64,000 bases of DNA, from positions 45,121 to 109,120 of the forward strand of contig JAJPHZ010000030.1 of assembly GCA_021325025.1 (NCBI GenBank). Direction: 5' to 3'. Shown piece by piece: positions 25,151-36,178 of this stretch; the first letter of the stretch is position 1, and the number at the start of each line of letters is the position of its first letter. Below the pieces are notes generated by a model. That model was not told the DNA's origin. It saw only the letters and a list, made by a program, of their open reading frames with translations, and ran no database searches. The position numbers were made by a program, and so were the translations under genes. The DNA comes from Pseudomonadota bacterium (lineage in GTDB: Bacteria > Desulfobacterota > Binatia > Binatales > Binataceae).

Positions 25151-25783
25151 TTGGTAGGCATCGTTTCCACATACCTGGAGCACTTCACCTACCTCGGACT
25201 GCTGGTCGTGCTGGTCCTGTGCGGGCTGGGACTGCCGGTGCCCGAGGACGCGGTGCTGCTGACCGGCGGCTTTCTGGCCCATCGCGGACTGGTCCAGTAT
25301 CCGATTGCGCTGGCCGTGTCGTTCGTGGGAGTAATCACCGGCGACTGCTCGCTGTTTTTCCTGGGCCGGCGCTTCGGAACCGGCTTGTTGCGCTACTTCG
25401 GCCTGGTCCATCCCAATTCCCGCAAGAGCATCGCGCGCATGCGCTCCTTCATGAACCGCTACGGCCATCGTGCGGTCTTCTACGGGCGCTTTCTGGCCGG
25501 TCTGCGCGCCCTGGTCTACCTCAGCGCCGGCTCCCTGGGAGTGCCCACGCCGCGCTTTCTGATGTACGATCTATTGGGCGCGGCAATATCGGTCCCGCTG
25601 GTGGTTTCGTTGGGATACATCTTCGGCCCCGAGATCGAACAGCTGCTGCGCTACCTGGGCGGCATCCAGCGCCTGCTGCTGATTGTCGCGGTCGCCTCGG
25701 TCGCGATCTGGCTGTCGCGGGTGTTGTGGCTGTCCAAGCCGGTGAGCGCGCCGGCGGAGAGTCCCCAAGCGGAGGCCGAATAG
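25151..25783 (+). CDS. DedA-family membrane protein (first of two)
   Basis: About 210 residues. It has the DedA/SNARE-associated core: CGLGLPVPEDAVLLTGGFLAHRG, VGVITGDCSLFFLGRRFG and FYGRFLAGLRALVYLSAGSLG, with the GRF(I/L)AG signature. DedA proteins are flippase-like transporters that carry undecaprenyl phosphate or phospholipid. A TTG start is used two bases after the PCYCGC gene stop. The order PCYCGC-DedA suggests a joint envelope role. Confidence 0.9.
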   Translation: MVGIVSTYLEHFTYLGLLVVLVLCGLGLPVPEDAVLLTGGFLAHRGLVQYPIALAVSFVGVITGDCSLFFLGRRFGTGLLRYFGLVHPNSRKSIARMRSFMNRYGHRAVFYGRFLAGLRALVYLSAGSLGVPTPRFLMYDLLGAAISVPLVVSLGYIFGPEIEQLLRYLGGIQRLLLIVAVASVAIWLSRVLWLSKPVSAPAESPQAEAE

Positions 25784-25886
25784 AGGCCGGTATGTCAGCT
25801 CACCCCCGGCCCGCGCCGGGGCGCCAATCGCGGCGGCCATCCTGTGACGGTGTTGTCGTGCTGAACGCCGCGCCAGGGAAGCGGCC

Positions 25887-27356
25887 ATGGAACTGAGGTT
25901 TCCAGCTCTCAATCTCAAGGCCAAGCTGCTGGTGATTATCGTGGTCCTGCTGGCCGCGACGCTGAGCGCCGTGGTCGTAGTCAGCCTGCGCACCCAGCAG
26001 GCGATCGCGCAGGCCGAACAGAAGAACGTCAAGGATCTGGCGGGCGCCATCCAAATCAGCGTCCAGGAGCTGACCGCGGTGGGCGCCACCGACCGCGACA
26101 GCCTGCAGAATTACGTGCGCAACCTGCACAACAAGGGGATGGAGGTTTCCATCGCCTCCAGCCAGAACCTGATTATCAACAGCTCCAACCCCCGCCTGAT
26201 CGGCGCCGAACTCAATCCCCGCACCAAGCAGGTGGTGATCAACGAGCGGCTGGGCGCCGACGCGCGCCGGCCTGCCTCCTACGATTTGGTGCCGATGACG
26301 CGCGAGAGCACCGTGTACCTGATCCCGGTCGTGGTCGAAGACCATCTGATGGGCTATGTGCAGGTGATCGCCAACTTCGGCGACTACACGCAGTTGCTGA
26401 GCCAGGCGCGCACGCGGCTGGTTACGCTGGCACTGGTGATCTTCGCCGCCGGTATCGTGCTGTCGTACGCGATGGCGGACCGCTACACGCGGCCGATCAA
26501 CGTGGTGGCCTCGGCGGCACAGAACATCGCGGCGCGCGGCCTGGAGCCGGTGCCCGAGGTGCGCCGGCGCGACGAAATCGGACTTCTGACCCGCAGCTTC
26601 AACGAGATGGTCGATCAACTGCGCCACGCGCGCGAGCGCGAGCAGGAACTCAACCGCCTGGAGCGCTTCACCGCGCTGGGTCAGTTGGCCGGCGGCCTGG
26701 CGCATGAGATCAAGAACCCGCTGCATTTCATCAGCCTGGCGGTCGATCAAATCCGCGCGCGCTACGCCGGGCAGTTAAGCGGCGAAAAGGATAACTTCCT
26801 GCGCCAGATCGCGATGATCAAGGGCGAGATTCATCGCCTCTCGGGCCTGATCCAGAACTTTCTGCATTACGGCAAGCCCATCGAGATCCGCACTGCGCCC
26901 ACCGACCTGCGCACGATTCTGAGCGACGTGCTGACCTTGTCGGAGTCGCGGCTTAAGAGCCAACACATCGAGGTCGTCGAGAGAAACGGCGCCTGCGTTC
27001 CCACCGTGCTCAACGTCGATGCCGAGAAAATCCGCACCTGCTTCCTCAACGTGGTGGCCAACGCCACCCAGGCAATGCCCGATGGCGGGCGGCTGACGAT
27101 CGACTTCACGCGCCGCGACGGCAACCTGCTGGTCAGCTTTGCCGATACCGGGGTCGGCATCGAACCGGGGGTGGCCAACCGGGTCTTCGAGCCGTTCTTC
27201 ACCACCAAGCGCGAGGGTATCGGCATCGGCCTGTTCCTTTCCAAGAGCATCATGGAAAAACACGGCGGCGATATTAAGATCGAGGCCAACTCCCCCCCAC
27301 CCGGCGCGGTGGTAACCTTTACCTTCCCGATGGGCGGGGCGCGGGCCCAGACCTGA
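25887..27356 (+). CDS. Sensor histidine kinase with HAMP domain (NtrB-like)
   Basis: The 489-residue kinase has two membrane spans (about 12-33 and 178-197) flanking an extracellular sensing domain. A HAMP follows (about 200-255), then the H-box GLAHEIKNPLHFIS (His273). Later blocks are NVVANATQAMP (N box), DTGVGIEP (G1) and GIGIGLFLSK (G2). It phosphorylates the next gene product, a sigma-54 activator 5 bases away. The signal is unknown. The extracellular domain (about 40-175) has no clear relative. Confidence 0.94.
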   Translation: MELRFPALNLKAKLLVIIVVLLAATLSAVVVVSLRTQQAIAQAEQKNVKDLAGAIQISVQELTAVGATDRDSLQNYVRNLHNKGMEVSIASSQNLIINSSNPRLIGAELNPRTKQVVINERLGADARRPASYDLVPMTRESTVYLIPVVVEDHLMGYVQVIANFGDYTQLLSQARTRLVTLALVIFAAGIVLSYAMADRYTRPINVVASAAQNIAARGLEPVPEVRRRDEIGLLTRSFNEMVDQLRHAREREQELNRLERFTALGQLAGGLAHEIKNPLHFISLAVDQIRARYAGQLSGEKDNFLRQIAMIKGEIHRLSGLIQNFLHYGKPIEIRTAPTDLRTILSDVLTLSESRLKSQHIEVVERNGACVPTVLNVDAEKIRTCFLNVVANATQAMPDGGRLTIDFTRRDGNLLVSFADTGVGIEPGVANRVFEPFFTTKREGIGIGLFLSKSIMEKHGGDIKIEANSPPPGAVVTFTFPMGGARAQT

Positions 27357-27361
27357 GGCTT

Positions 27362-28774
27362 ATGAAAAAAGCATCCGTATTGGTTGTAGAAGACAACGAC
27401 CTGGAGCGGCAGATTACCGCCGAGATCCTGCGCGAGGAGGGTTTTGCGGTCGAGGAGGCACCCGGCGGCAAACGCGCCCTGGAACTGCTCGCGCTGGGCT
27501 CCTTCGACGTGGTGCTGACGGATTTGGTGATGCCGGGGATGTCGGGCGAAGAGCTGCTCGCCACCATCCGGCCCAAATATCCGGCCACGCAGGTCGTGAT
27601 GGTCACCGCGCATGGCACGATCGACAGCGCGGTCAAGGCGATGAAGGCCGGCGCATTCTACTACCTGACCAAGCCCACCGACCGCGAGACGCTGGTGATG
27701 ACGGCGCTGAAGGCCGCCGAACTGGCCAACTTGCAGGAGGAAAACCTGCTGCTGCGCAGCCGCCTTGAGGGCAAGCTGCAAATCGAAGGCATCGTCGGCC
27801 AGGATCCGGCCATCGAGGAAGTAATCAAGATCGTCCGCAAGGTGGCGCCCTCCAACTCAACCGTTCTGATCCAGGGCGAGAGCGGCACCGGCAAGGAGAT
27901 CATCGCACGCTCCATTCATAAGCTTTCCCCGCGCGCGGCGCGCCCGTTCGTCGCTATCAACTGCTCCGCAATTCCCGACAATCTCATCGAAAACGAACTG
28001 TTCGGCCACGAGCGCGGCGCGTTCACCGGCGCCACCGAGCGCAAGATCGGGCTGATTGAAACCGCCGACAAATCCACGCTGTTCCTCGACGAGATTGCCG
28101 ACCTCGGCATCGGCTTGCAGGCCAAGCTGCTGCGCGTGCTCCAGGAAAAAGAGGTGCGGCGCGTGGGCGGCAACGAATCCTTTCACGTCGATGTGCGGCT
28201 GGTGGCGGCGACCAACCGCAATCTGGCTGAGGAAGTCGCCGAAGGGCGCTTTCGCGAGGACCTCTACTATCGCGTCAACGTGGTGACAATCACACTGCCG
28301 CCGCTGCGCTCGCGCCGCTCCGATATCCCCGTGCTGGCCAACCATTTTCTGGCCAAGTACAGCCAATTGGCCGGCGGCCGCGTCAAGGAAGTCAGCCGCG
28401 AGGCGATGGAGGTGCTGCTGGATTACGCCTGGCCTGGCAACATCCGCCAGTTGGAGTCGGCCATCGAGCGCGCCGTGCTGCTGTGCGACGGCGACCGTAT
28501 CGCGCCGCGCGACCTGCCCGCCGAGGTGCTGTCCAAGAAGTCGCCCACCCGCCCCGGCGAGCGCGCCCGCACCGAGCGCTTCGAGATTCCGCCCGAGGGA
28601 ATCAACTTCGACAACTTGGAGCGCGACCTGATCATGCAGGCGATGGAGAAGGCCGACGGCGTAATCGCCAAAGCCGCCAAGATGCTGGGCATGAGCTATC
28701 GCACGCTGCAATACCGGCTGGAAAAATTCGGCGTCAAAAAGGGCGAATCGCCCCGCCCCCTCGAACCCAAGTAA
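27362..28774 (+). CDS. NtrC-family sigma-54-dependent response regulator
   Basis: The 470-residue regulator has a receiver domain (Asp54 in VVLTDLVMPG, Lys104), an AAA+ domain and a Fis-type helix-turn-helix. The AAA+ domain has Walker A GESGTGKE at 172-179 and the sigma-54 contact loop GAFTGA at 219-224. The C-terminal helix-turn-helix reads AAKMLGMSYRTLQYRLEKFG. All motifs required for sigma-54 activation are present. It forms a two-component system with the upstream kinase. No sigma-54 target promoter could be assigned in the window by eye. Confidence 0.95.
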   Translation: MKKASVLVVEDNDLERQITAEILREEGFAVEEAPGGKRALELLALGSFDVVLTDLVMPGMSGEELLATIRPKYPATQVVMVTAHGTIDSAVKAMKAGAFYYLTKPTDRETLVMTALKAAELANLQEENLLLRSRLEGKLQIEGIVGQDPAIEEVIKIVRKVAPSNSTVLIQGESGTGKEIIARSIHKLSPRAARPFVAINCSAIPDNLIENELFGHERGAFTGATERKIGLIETADKSTLFLDEIADLGIGLQAKLLRVLQEKEVRRVGGNESFHVDVRLVAATNRNLAEEVAEGRFREDLYYRVNVVTITLPPLRSRRSDIPVLANHFLAKYSQLAGGRVKEVSREAMEVLLDYAWPGNIRQLESAIERAVLLCDGDRIAPRDLPAEVLSKKSPTRPGERARTERFEIPPEGINFDNLERDLIMQAMEKADGVIAKAAKMLGMSYRTLQYRLEKFGVKKGESPRPLEPK

Positions 28775-28892
28775 GCCATCCATCTAAAAGCCGGTTCACG
28801 AACCGCGCGTTGGTGTCCAAGCGCACCGCTTATGGTTTACAATCGGCGCGCGGATGGGCCGCTACTTGGACATCAGACGTCAGGGCTGAATC

Positions 28893-31388
28893 TTGAGCAT
28901 CGAGCAGGGCCGCGGGTTGACAGGATTTGGCAGATCGCCGTGGGCGGATCCGGCACAGGCCCCGGGACCGCTGGCAGGTTGCGCGATTGTCGAATGCGGC
29001 CAGGGCGTGGCGGCCGCGTTTGCCGCCCGCTTGCTGGCCGGGCTGGGTGCCGATGTAATCAAGGTCGAACCGCCCGGCGGCGACCTGCTGCGCACGCGCG
29101 GGCCGTTTGCGAACGACCTCCCGGATCCCGAAAATAGCGGCCTGTTCCTGTGGCTTAACGCCAACAAGCGCGGCATCACGCTCGATCTCCGTTCAGTAGG
29201 CGATCGCGCCAAACTGTATAGACTGCTCGGCGGCGCCGACGTCCTGATCCATAACGTGGCGCCTGCCGAGCGCGCGGCGATGGGCCTGGACAGTGCCGAG
29301 CTGTGCGCGGCGTTTCCCCACCTGATCGCCGCCACCATTTCCGCCTACGGCGACAGCGGTCCGCGTGCCGGCTATCGCGCCTACGAACTCAACGCGTTCC
29401 ATTCCAGCGGCGCCGCCTCGGTCAGCCCGCTCACCTCGCCCTACCCGGAGTTGCCGCCGCTGCGGCTGTTCGGCAACCCGGCGGAATTCGAAGGCGGCCT
29501 GCATGCCGCGATGGTGACGCTGGCCGCGCTGTACCATCGGATGCAATCCGGGCGCGGCCAGGCGCTCGACGTATCCGAGCAGGAAGCGCTGGCCGCCACG
29601 CTGGAATCGAATTTCGTGCTCTATTCATATGCAGGCGTTGAAAGTTCGCGCTTTCGGCCGCGGCGGCCCGGCCCGTGGTTTATCGTCGAATGCACCGACG
29701 GCTATGTGCTGTTCTCGCTGCTTTATGAAAATGATTGGGTCCGATTCGTGGAATGGATCGGGCATCCGCCATGGAGCAAGGACGCCGATTTCGCCGACAC
29801 CATGGCGCGCGGGCGCAACATGGCGAAGCTGCGGCCGCTAATCCAGAATTGGGCGCGGCCATGGAAGGTGCGCGAGCTGTTCGCCCAGGGCCGCGCCCAT
29901 TCGGTGCCGATCGTGCCGCTGTCAAAAATCGCCGACGTGTTCGCCGACGAACATCTGGCGGCGCGCAAGTTCTTCGTGCCGCTGCCCACACGCAGCCCGG
30001 GCGACAAACCGCTGCTTGCTGCGGGCGCGCCGTTCAAATCCACCGCCGATCTCTGGTCGATGCGCCGTCCCGCTCCGCGGCTTGGCGAACACAATTCGGA
30101 AATCGAATCCCTGCTGTCGGCGCCCTGGCCGACGATCGAGTTTCCGGACTCTTCCGCTGGGAATCGCACTACCGCCGCACCGCCGCTGGCTGGTGTGCGT
30201 GTGCTCGACTTCATGCAACTGTGGGTCGGCACGTTTTGCAGCCTGCAACTGGCCCATCTGGGCGCCCAGGTGATTCGCGTGGAAAGCGCGCGCCGCCCCT
30301 GCTGGCAGCGCTCGCTGCCGCCCTTCGCCGACCGCAAGCCGGGACCCAACCGGGCCGGCATCTTCAATCAATGGAACCAGGGCAAACGCAGCATTCGGCT
30401 TGACGTGCGCACTCCGCAGGGCTTGGCAATCGCGCGGCGCCTGGCTGCGCGCTGCGACGTGGTCACGGAGAATTTCGCGCCGGGCGCGATGGCCCGCATG
30501 GGGCTGGATTACACCGTGCTGCGGGCGCTGCGCGAGGATATCATCCTGCTTTCGGTTACCGGCAATGGACAAACCGGACCTTACCGCAATGACGTCAGCT
30601 ACGGTACGACGGCGGGCGCCCTGTCAGGCATTTACGGCCTGTGTGGATACGAGGGCGGCGAGCCGCTGGAGCCCGGATGGATCTGTGCGGAGTCGGTGGC
30701 GGCCGTCACCGGCGCGATGAGCGTGGTGGCCGCGCTCATCCATCGCGCGCGCACCGGGCAGGGTCAGCACATCGACGTCGCGATGATCGAAACCACCGAG
30801 ATGGTCATGGCGGAAGCGCTGATGGAATTTGCGATGAACGGACGCGAGCCGCGCCGGCTGGGAAATCGCGATCGATTTATGGCGCCGCACAACTGCTACA
30901 AGACCCGGGGTGGAGCGCTGGAGTGGGTGACGATTGCGGTCGGCAGCGAGCGCGAATGGCGCTCGTTATGCGCCGCGATCGGCCAGCCGGCTCTGGCCGA
31001 CGACTCGCGTTTTAGCAATGCCGCGATGCGCAAGCGCCACGAAGACGAGCTCGACGCGATCATCACCGCCTGGACGCAGGTGCGCGACCGCTGGGAGATA
31101 ACCCAACTGCTTCAGGCCTCCGGCGTGGCTGCGATTCCCACCATGAGCAGCAAGGACCTCGCGCACGACCTGCATCTGGCGCAGCGCGGCTTCTTCCCGG
31201 ACCTGGTGCATCCTGAAGTCGGCCGCCGGCTTCACACCGGCATTCCCTGGACGATGTCCGCTACGCCCTGCCGCGTGCAGCGCCCCGCCCCGCTCCTGGG
31301 CGCCGACACCGAAGAAATCCTCGGCGAACTGCTGGGCCTGTCCAGCACCGAAATTCGCCGTCTGCAGGACAGCGGCGTGCTGACCTAA
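28893..31388 (+). CDS. Fused two-domain CaiB/BaiF CoA transferase
   Basis: At 831 residues this is twice the normal family III length. Two CaiB domains follow each other: about 29-390 (CAIVECGQGVAAAFAARLLAG, NVAPAERAAMGLDS) and about 430-830 (VRVLDFMQLWVGTFCSLQL, VVTENFAPGAMARMG, TGQGQHIDVAMIETTEMV). The usual catalytic GYDxxxQAxSG reads RAYELNAFHSSGA in the first half and VSYGTTAGALSG in the second. Asp therefore appears to be Glu and Gly respectively. It may be a transferase with a shifted mechanism or a heterodimer-type enzyme fused on one chain. TTG start; no strong ribosome site. Confidence 0.88.
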   Translation: MSIEQGRGLTGFGRSPWADPAQAPGPLAGCAIVECGQGVAAAFAARLLAGLGADVIKVEPPGGDLLRTRGPFANDLPDPENSGLFLWLNANKRGITLDLRSVGDRAKLYRLLGGADVLIHNVAPAERAAMGLDSAELCAAFPHLIAATISAYGDSGPRAGYRAYELNAFHSSGAASVSPLTSPYPELPPLRLFGNPAEFEGGLHAAMVTLAALYHRMQSGRGQALDVSEQEALAATLESNFVLYSYAGVESSRFRPRRPGPWFIVECTDGYVLFSLLYENDWVRFVEWIGHPPWSKDADFADTMARGRNMAKLRPLIQNWARPWKVRELFAQGRAHSVPIVPLSKIADVFADEHLAARKFFVPLPTRSPGDKPLLAAGAPFKSTADLWSMRRPAPRLGEHNSEIESLLSAPWPTIEFPDSSAGNRTTAAPPLAGVRVLDFMQLWVGTFCSLQLAHLGAQVIRVESARRPCWQRSLPPFADRKPGPNRAGIFNQWNQGKRSIRLDVRTPQGLAIARRLAARCDVVTENFAPGAMARMGLDYTVLRALREDIILLSVTGNGQTGPYRNDVSYGTTAGALSGIYGLCGYEGGEPLEPGWICAESVAAVTGAMSVVAALIHRARTGQGQHIDVAMIETTEMVMAEALMEFAMNGREPRRLGNRDRFMAPHNCYKTRGGALEWVTIAVGSEREWRSLCAAIGQPALADDSRFSNAAMRKRHEDELDAIITAWTQVRDRWEITQLLQASGVAAIPTMSSKDLAHDLHLAQRGFFPDLVHPEVGRRLHTGIPWTMSATPCRVQRPAPLLGADTEEILGELLGLSSTEIRRLQDSGVLT

Positions 31389-31396
31389 GGCGTCGC

Positions 31397-31720
31397 TTAC
31401 CTCTCGCCTGTTATGCGCCGCGTCGGCAGGTAGCACCAGCACGCGATTTTTGCGCCGCCGCCGGTCCGCACCGTTACAACCTCGCGGGTGTAGAGGCTTG
31501 GCACCTCCTCGTAGCGGTCGAGCGCCTGCAAATCGCGCGGGTCCAGACCCAACAGGATGGCACCGGCAGTTTCCGCTCCGGCCCTGGGCACGATGTAGAA
31601 GTAACGGCCGCGCCGGCGCTCGAAGCCAACAAGGCGCGCCCGATGCATGCGCAACTCCCGCCCCACGACCGCGCGCTGGCAGGCGCGATCAAGCAGGCTT
31701 CCGTAAACGAAAACGCGCAT
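31397..31720 (-). CDS. Gamma-glutamylcyclotransferase-like protein (AIG2 fold)
   Basis: About 107 residues. It opens with MRVFVYGSLL, the conserved YGSL turn that binds the gamma-glutamyl group. Later LDRYEEVPSLYTREVV holds the catalytic Glu. Such proteins form 5-oxoproline from gamma-glutamyl compounds. An in-frame start 9 codons upstream is less likely. It converges with the fused CoA transferase and diverges from bioF. Confidence 0.8.
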   Translation of the reverse strand: MRVFVYGSLLDRACQRAVVGRELRMHRARLVGFERRRGRYFYIVPRAGAETAGAILLGLDPRDLQALDRYEEVPSLYTREVVTVRTGGGAKIACWCYLPTRRITGER

Positions 31721-31781
31721 CTGGGGATGGTTGCTGGACCTGCTCACTGGGCGTAGCGTGGCTGCTAGACTTGTTCAGGTT

Positions 31782-32963
31782 ATGCGATTGCTCGACGAGC
31801 AGATTCTATCCGACCTCGAGCGGCTCAGGCATCAGGCGCTTTATCGCCGGATGCGCACGATCGAAAGCGAGCACGGGGCGCGGATTGACTACCAGGGGCG
31901 CAGCATGCTGATGCTGGCGTCCAACAATTACCTGGGCCTGGCCTCCCATCCGGCGCTCAAACGCGCCGCAATCGCGGCCGCCGAGCGCTTCGGCACGGGC
32001 ACAGGGGCTTCGCGCCTGATTGCGGGCAATCTCAAGGTGCTCGACGACCTGGAAGCCCGCATCGCGCAGTTCAAGGGCGTAGAAGCGGCGCTGGTCTTCG
32101 GGTCGGGCTATCTCGCCAATCTCGGAACCATTCCCGCCCTGGCCGGCGCACAGGACGTAATCCTGAGCGACGAACTCAATCACGCAAGCCTCATTGACGG
32201 ATGCCGCCTGGCGCGCGCGCAGGTGATGGTGTACCGCCATTGCGATTGCGATCATCTGAAGGCGATGCTGAAGCGGGCCAGCGGCGCTCGCCGCCGCCTC
32301 ATCGTTACCGATTCCGTCTTCAGCATGGACGGCGACGTCGCACCGCTGCCCGACATTGTGGAACTCGCGCGCCGCCATGATGCCGCCGTCATGATCGACG
32401 AAGCGCACGCGGTCGGCGTGCTCGGGCCCAACGGCGCGGGCTTGGTTTCCGCCCACGGCCTGGAGCGCGAAATCGACATCCAGATGGGCACGCTGAGCAA
32501 GGCGCTGGGCAGCTACGGCGCCTACGTCGCCGGCTCGCGGACGCTGATCGATTTCCTGATCAATCGGGCGCGCAGCTTTGTCTTCACCACCGGCCTGCCG
32601 CCCGCCAGCGCCGCCGCCGCGTCGGCGGCGATCGATCTGGTCGAGGCCGAGCCCGAACGCATCAAGCGGCTGTGGGACAACGGATGCTACCTGCGCCAGC
32701 GGCTCGTCGAGCTGGGCTTCAAATTGGGCGCCAGCGCCACGCCCATTCTGCCCGTGATGGTAGGCGACGCGCAGCCCGCGCTCGATCTCGCCGACGCCCT
32801 GCTCAGACGCAACATCTTCGTATTGGCGATCCGCCCGCCGACCGTGCCCGACGGTACCGCGCGCCTGCGCGTCACCCCGACCGCGGAGCATACGCGCGCC
32901 GACCTCGAGCAGGCGACCGCCGCATTCGCCGCCGCCGGCCGGGAAACGAACCTGATTCGGTGA
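31782..32963 (+). CDS. bioF: 8-amino-7-oxononanoate synthase
   Basis: The 393-residue PLP enzyme condenses pimeloyl thioester with alanine in biotin synthesis. It contains [28 protein letters not shown] and [17 protein letters not shown]. The cofactor pocket is [19 protein letters not shown], and the Lys is in [18 protein letters not shown]. The ATG at 31782 was chosen because the family N-terminus ([18 protein letters not shown]) begins there; a start 17 codons upstream is also open. bioA follows after 4 bases. Confidence 0.93.
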   Translation: MRLLDEQILSDLERLRHQALYRRMRTIESEHGARIDYQGRSMLMLASNNYLGLASHPALKRAAIAAAERFGTGTGASRLIAGNLKVLDDLEARIAQFKGVEAALVFGSGYLANLGTIPALAGAQDVILSDELNHASLIDGCRLARAQVMVYRHCDCDHLKAMLKRASGARRRLIVTDSVFSMDGDVAPLPDIVELARRHDAAVMIDEAHAVGVLGPNGAGLVSAHGLEREIDIQMGTLSKALGSYGAYVAGSRTLIDFLINRARSFVFTTGLPPASAAAASAAIDLVEAEPERIKRLWDNGCYLRQRLVELGFKLGASATPILPVMVGDAQPALDLADALLRRNIFVLAIRPPTVPDGTARLRVTPTAEHTRADLEQATAAFAAAGRETNLIR

Positions 32964-32967
32964 CGCG

Positions 32968-34334
<1,367 letters not shown>

Positions 34335-34338
<4 letters not shown>

Positions 34339-35036
34339 CCAGCCGCCTGCTCATAACCGGTACCGACACCGGCGTCGGCAAAACGATGGTGGGATGCGCG
34401 TTGGGCTTCGCGATGAAGGTGCGCGGGTTGCGCGTGGGCGTGATGAAGCCGGCGGAGACCGGATGCGTGGAGCAGGCGGGCCAACTGATACCGGCCGACG
34501 CGCTGGCCTTGCGCGCCTCCGCCTCCGCCAACCATCCGCTGGAACTCATCTGCCCGTATCGATACCGCTCGCCGCTGGCCCCGGCGGCGGCGGCAGAGGC
34601 CGACGCCCTCGCACCTCCGGAGCCCGGCCGCATCATCAGCCTGTGCGAGCGTATCGCCGCCGACAGCGACGTCGTGATTGTCGAGGGCGCCGGCGGTATC
34701 GCGGTGCCGCTCACCTGGGACTTCAACTATGCCGACCTTGCCGCTGCCCTGGGACTCACGGTTATCCTGGTGGTGGCAAACCGGCTGGGATGCCTCAACG
34801 CCGCGATGCTTTCGCTTGAGTACGCCGCGCGCAGGAATTTGCCCGTCGCCGGGTATATACTCAATGATGCGCAGCGGGCGGATTCGCCTGCCGCCCGCAC
34901 CAACGCCCTATCGCTGCAACGTCTTACCCGCGTTGCGGCGCTGGGCTCGGTGCGGTACAAGGAACCGCTGCCGCTCGAGATTGTAAACAGAGTGCTCGAT
35001 TTCTTTTCCCAATCGCTGGGAATCAAGTCGCCATGA
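34335..35036 (+). CDS. bioD: Dethiobiotin synthetase
   Basis: The 233-residue enzyme has the P-loop TGTDTGVGKTMVGCALG (about 8-24). MKPAETGC and VVIVEGAGGIAVPLT follow, and VVANRLGCLNAAMLSLE holds the nucleotide base. It carboxylates DAPA to dethiobiotin. The ATG at 34335 overlaps the bioA stop, which decides the start over an upstream codon at 34317. bioB and bioC/H are not in this window. Confidence 0.95.
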
Positions 35037-35293
35037 AAGTCAACATCGACCTTAAAGCCGGATTTCTCCAGTCACTCAAACGCGAAGTGCTGGCCACGCT
35101 CACGCCCGAAGAGCGCGCCGTCATCGAGGTCTCGACGGGCGAGATGGGTAACAAGCCCGACGCGGTCAAGTTGGGATGGCTCAAAATGCGCACCGGGGAA
35201 GTGTGGACCAAGCAGCGCTACACGCGGGCGCTAAAGAAAACGATGGACAAACTCAGAGCGGCGGTCGCCCGCGAAGCGGGCGGCAAACAATAG
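35033..35293 (+). CDS. Conserved-looking small protein of unknown function, coupled to bioD
   Basis: 86 residues, basic. It begins [20 protein letters not shown] and ends with a Lys/Arg-rich helix. The ATG overlaps the bioD stop by ATGA, which argues for real translation. No known domain is recognised. A role in biotin synthesis is only suggested by position. The metallo-beta-lactamase-fold gene follows after 17 bases. Confidence 0.6.
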   Translation: MKVNIDLKAGFLQSLKREVLATLTPEERAVIEVSTGEMGNKPDAVKLGWLKMRTGEVWTKQRYTRALKKTMDKLRAAVAREAGGKQ

Positions 35294-35310
35294 AAAACGG
35301 GGGCTCCCCG

Positions 35311-36051
35311 ATGGCAACGGTGACTGAAATCGCTCCCGACCTGTTCCGGATCTGCACGTATCTGCCCGGCCTGAACATGCAGTTTAACCAGTTCCTGGTG
35401 CGCGACGTGCAACCATTGCTCTATCACACCGGGATGAAAGCGATGTTCTCCGCGGTGCGCGACGCGATCGCAACGGTGATCGATCCGGCCGCGCTGCGCT
35501 GGATCGCTTTCAGTCATTTCGAGGCCGACGAGTGCGGCGCTCTGAACGAGTTTCTCGCGCTCGCACCCACCGCTCAGCCGCTGTGCAGCTTCGTCGGCGC
35601 GATGGTAAGCGTCAACGATTTTGCGATCCGGCCCGCGCGCGGATTGCAGGACGGCGAGACGGTCGCAACCGGCGCGCGGCGTTTGCGCTTTGTCGCCACG
35701 CCACATCTGCCGCACTGCTGGGAAGCGGGGCATCTGTTCGAGGAAACGCAGCGCATCCTGTTGTGCTCCGACCTCTTTCATCAGGACGGTGACGTCGAGC
35801 CGCTGATCGATTCACCCCACGGCCTGCTCGCGCGCGCCAAGGACACGCTGCTACGCTACCAAACCGGCCCGTTCGCGAACTATCTGCCGTTTACCTCGAA
35901 CACCGAGGCCAATCTGGCCAAACTGGCCGCCACAAAACCCGCGCTGATCGCGCCGATGCACGGCTCGTCGTTCAAGGGCGACGGCGAACGGGCCCTGCGC
36001 GAGCTGGCAAAACTATTGCGCCAAGTCATCCCGGACAAGAATCCAGCCTGA
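35311..36051 (+). CDS. Metallo-beta-lactamase-fold protein with diiron-type ligand pattern
   Basis: The 246-residue protein has [11 protein letters not shown] (about 70-80), the HxExD pattern of flavodiiron protein/oxygen-binding diiron proteins. [25 protein letters not shown] and APMHGSSF supply further ligands. The pattern differs from the hydrolase HxHxDH, so a redox or O2-binding diiron centre is possible. It carries no flavodoxin domain. It follows the bio genes in the same direction, but a functional link to biotin is not shown. Confidence 0.8.
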   Translation: MATVTEIAPDLFRICTYLPGLNMQFNQFLVRDVQPLLYHTGMKAMFSAVRDAIATVIDPAALRWIAFSHFEADECGALNEFLALAPTAQPLCSFVGAMVSVNDFAIRPARGLQDGETVATGARRLRFVATPHLPHCWEAGHLFEETQRILLCSDLFHQDGDVEPLIDSPHGLLARAKDTLLRYQTGPFANYLPFTSNTEANLAKLAATKPALIAPMHGSSFKGDGERALRELAKLLRQVIPDKNPA

Positions 36052-36178
36052 CCGAAGACCCCGGCCGCCCTGCCGGCACCTTACCCTTCCGGGTGTGCCC
36101 TCGCATCGCCATCCTCAACACGGTGAAGATGGCCCCTGGCCGACAATCGAAAATCGAAACGTTCAAGGAACCGTATCC

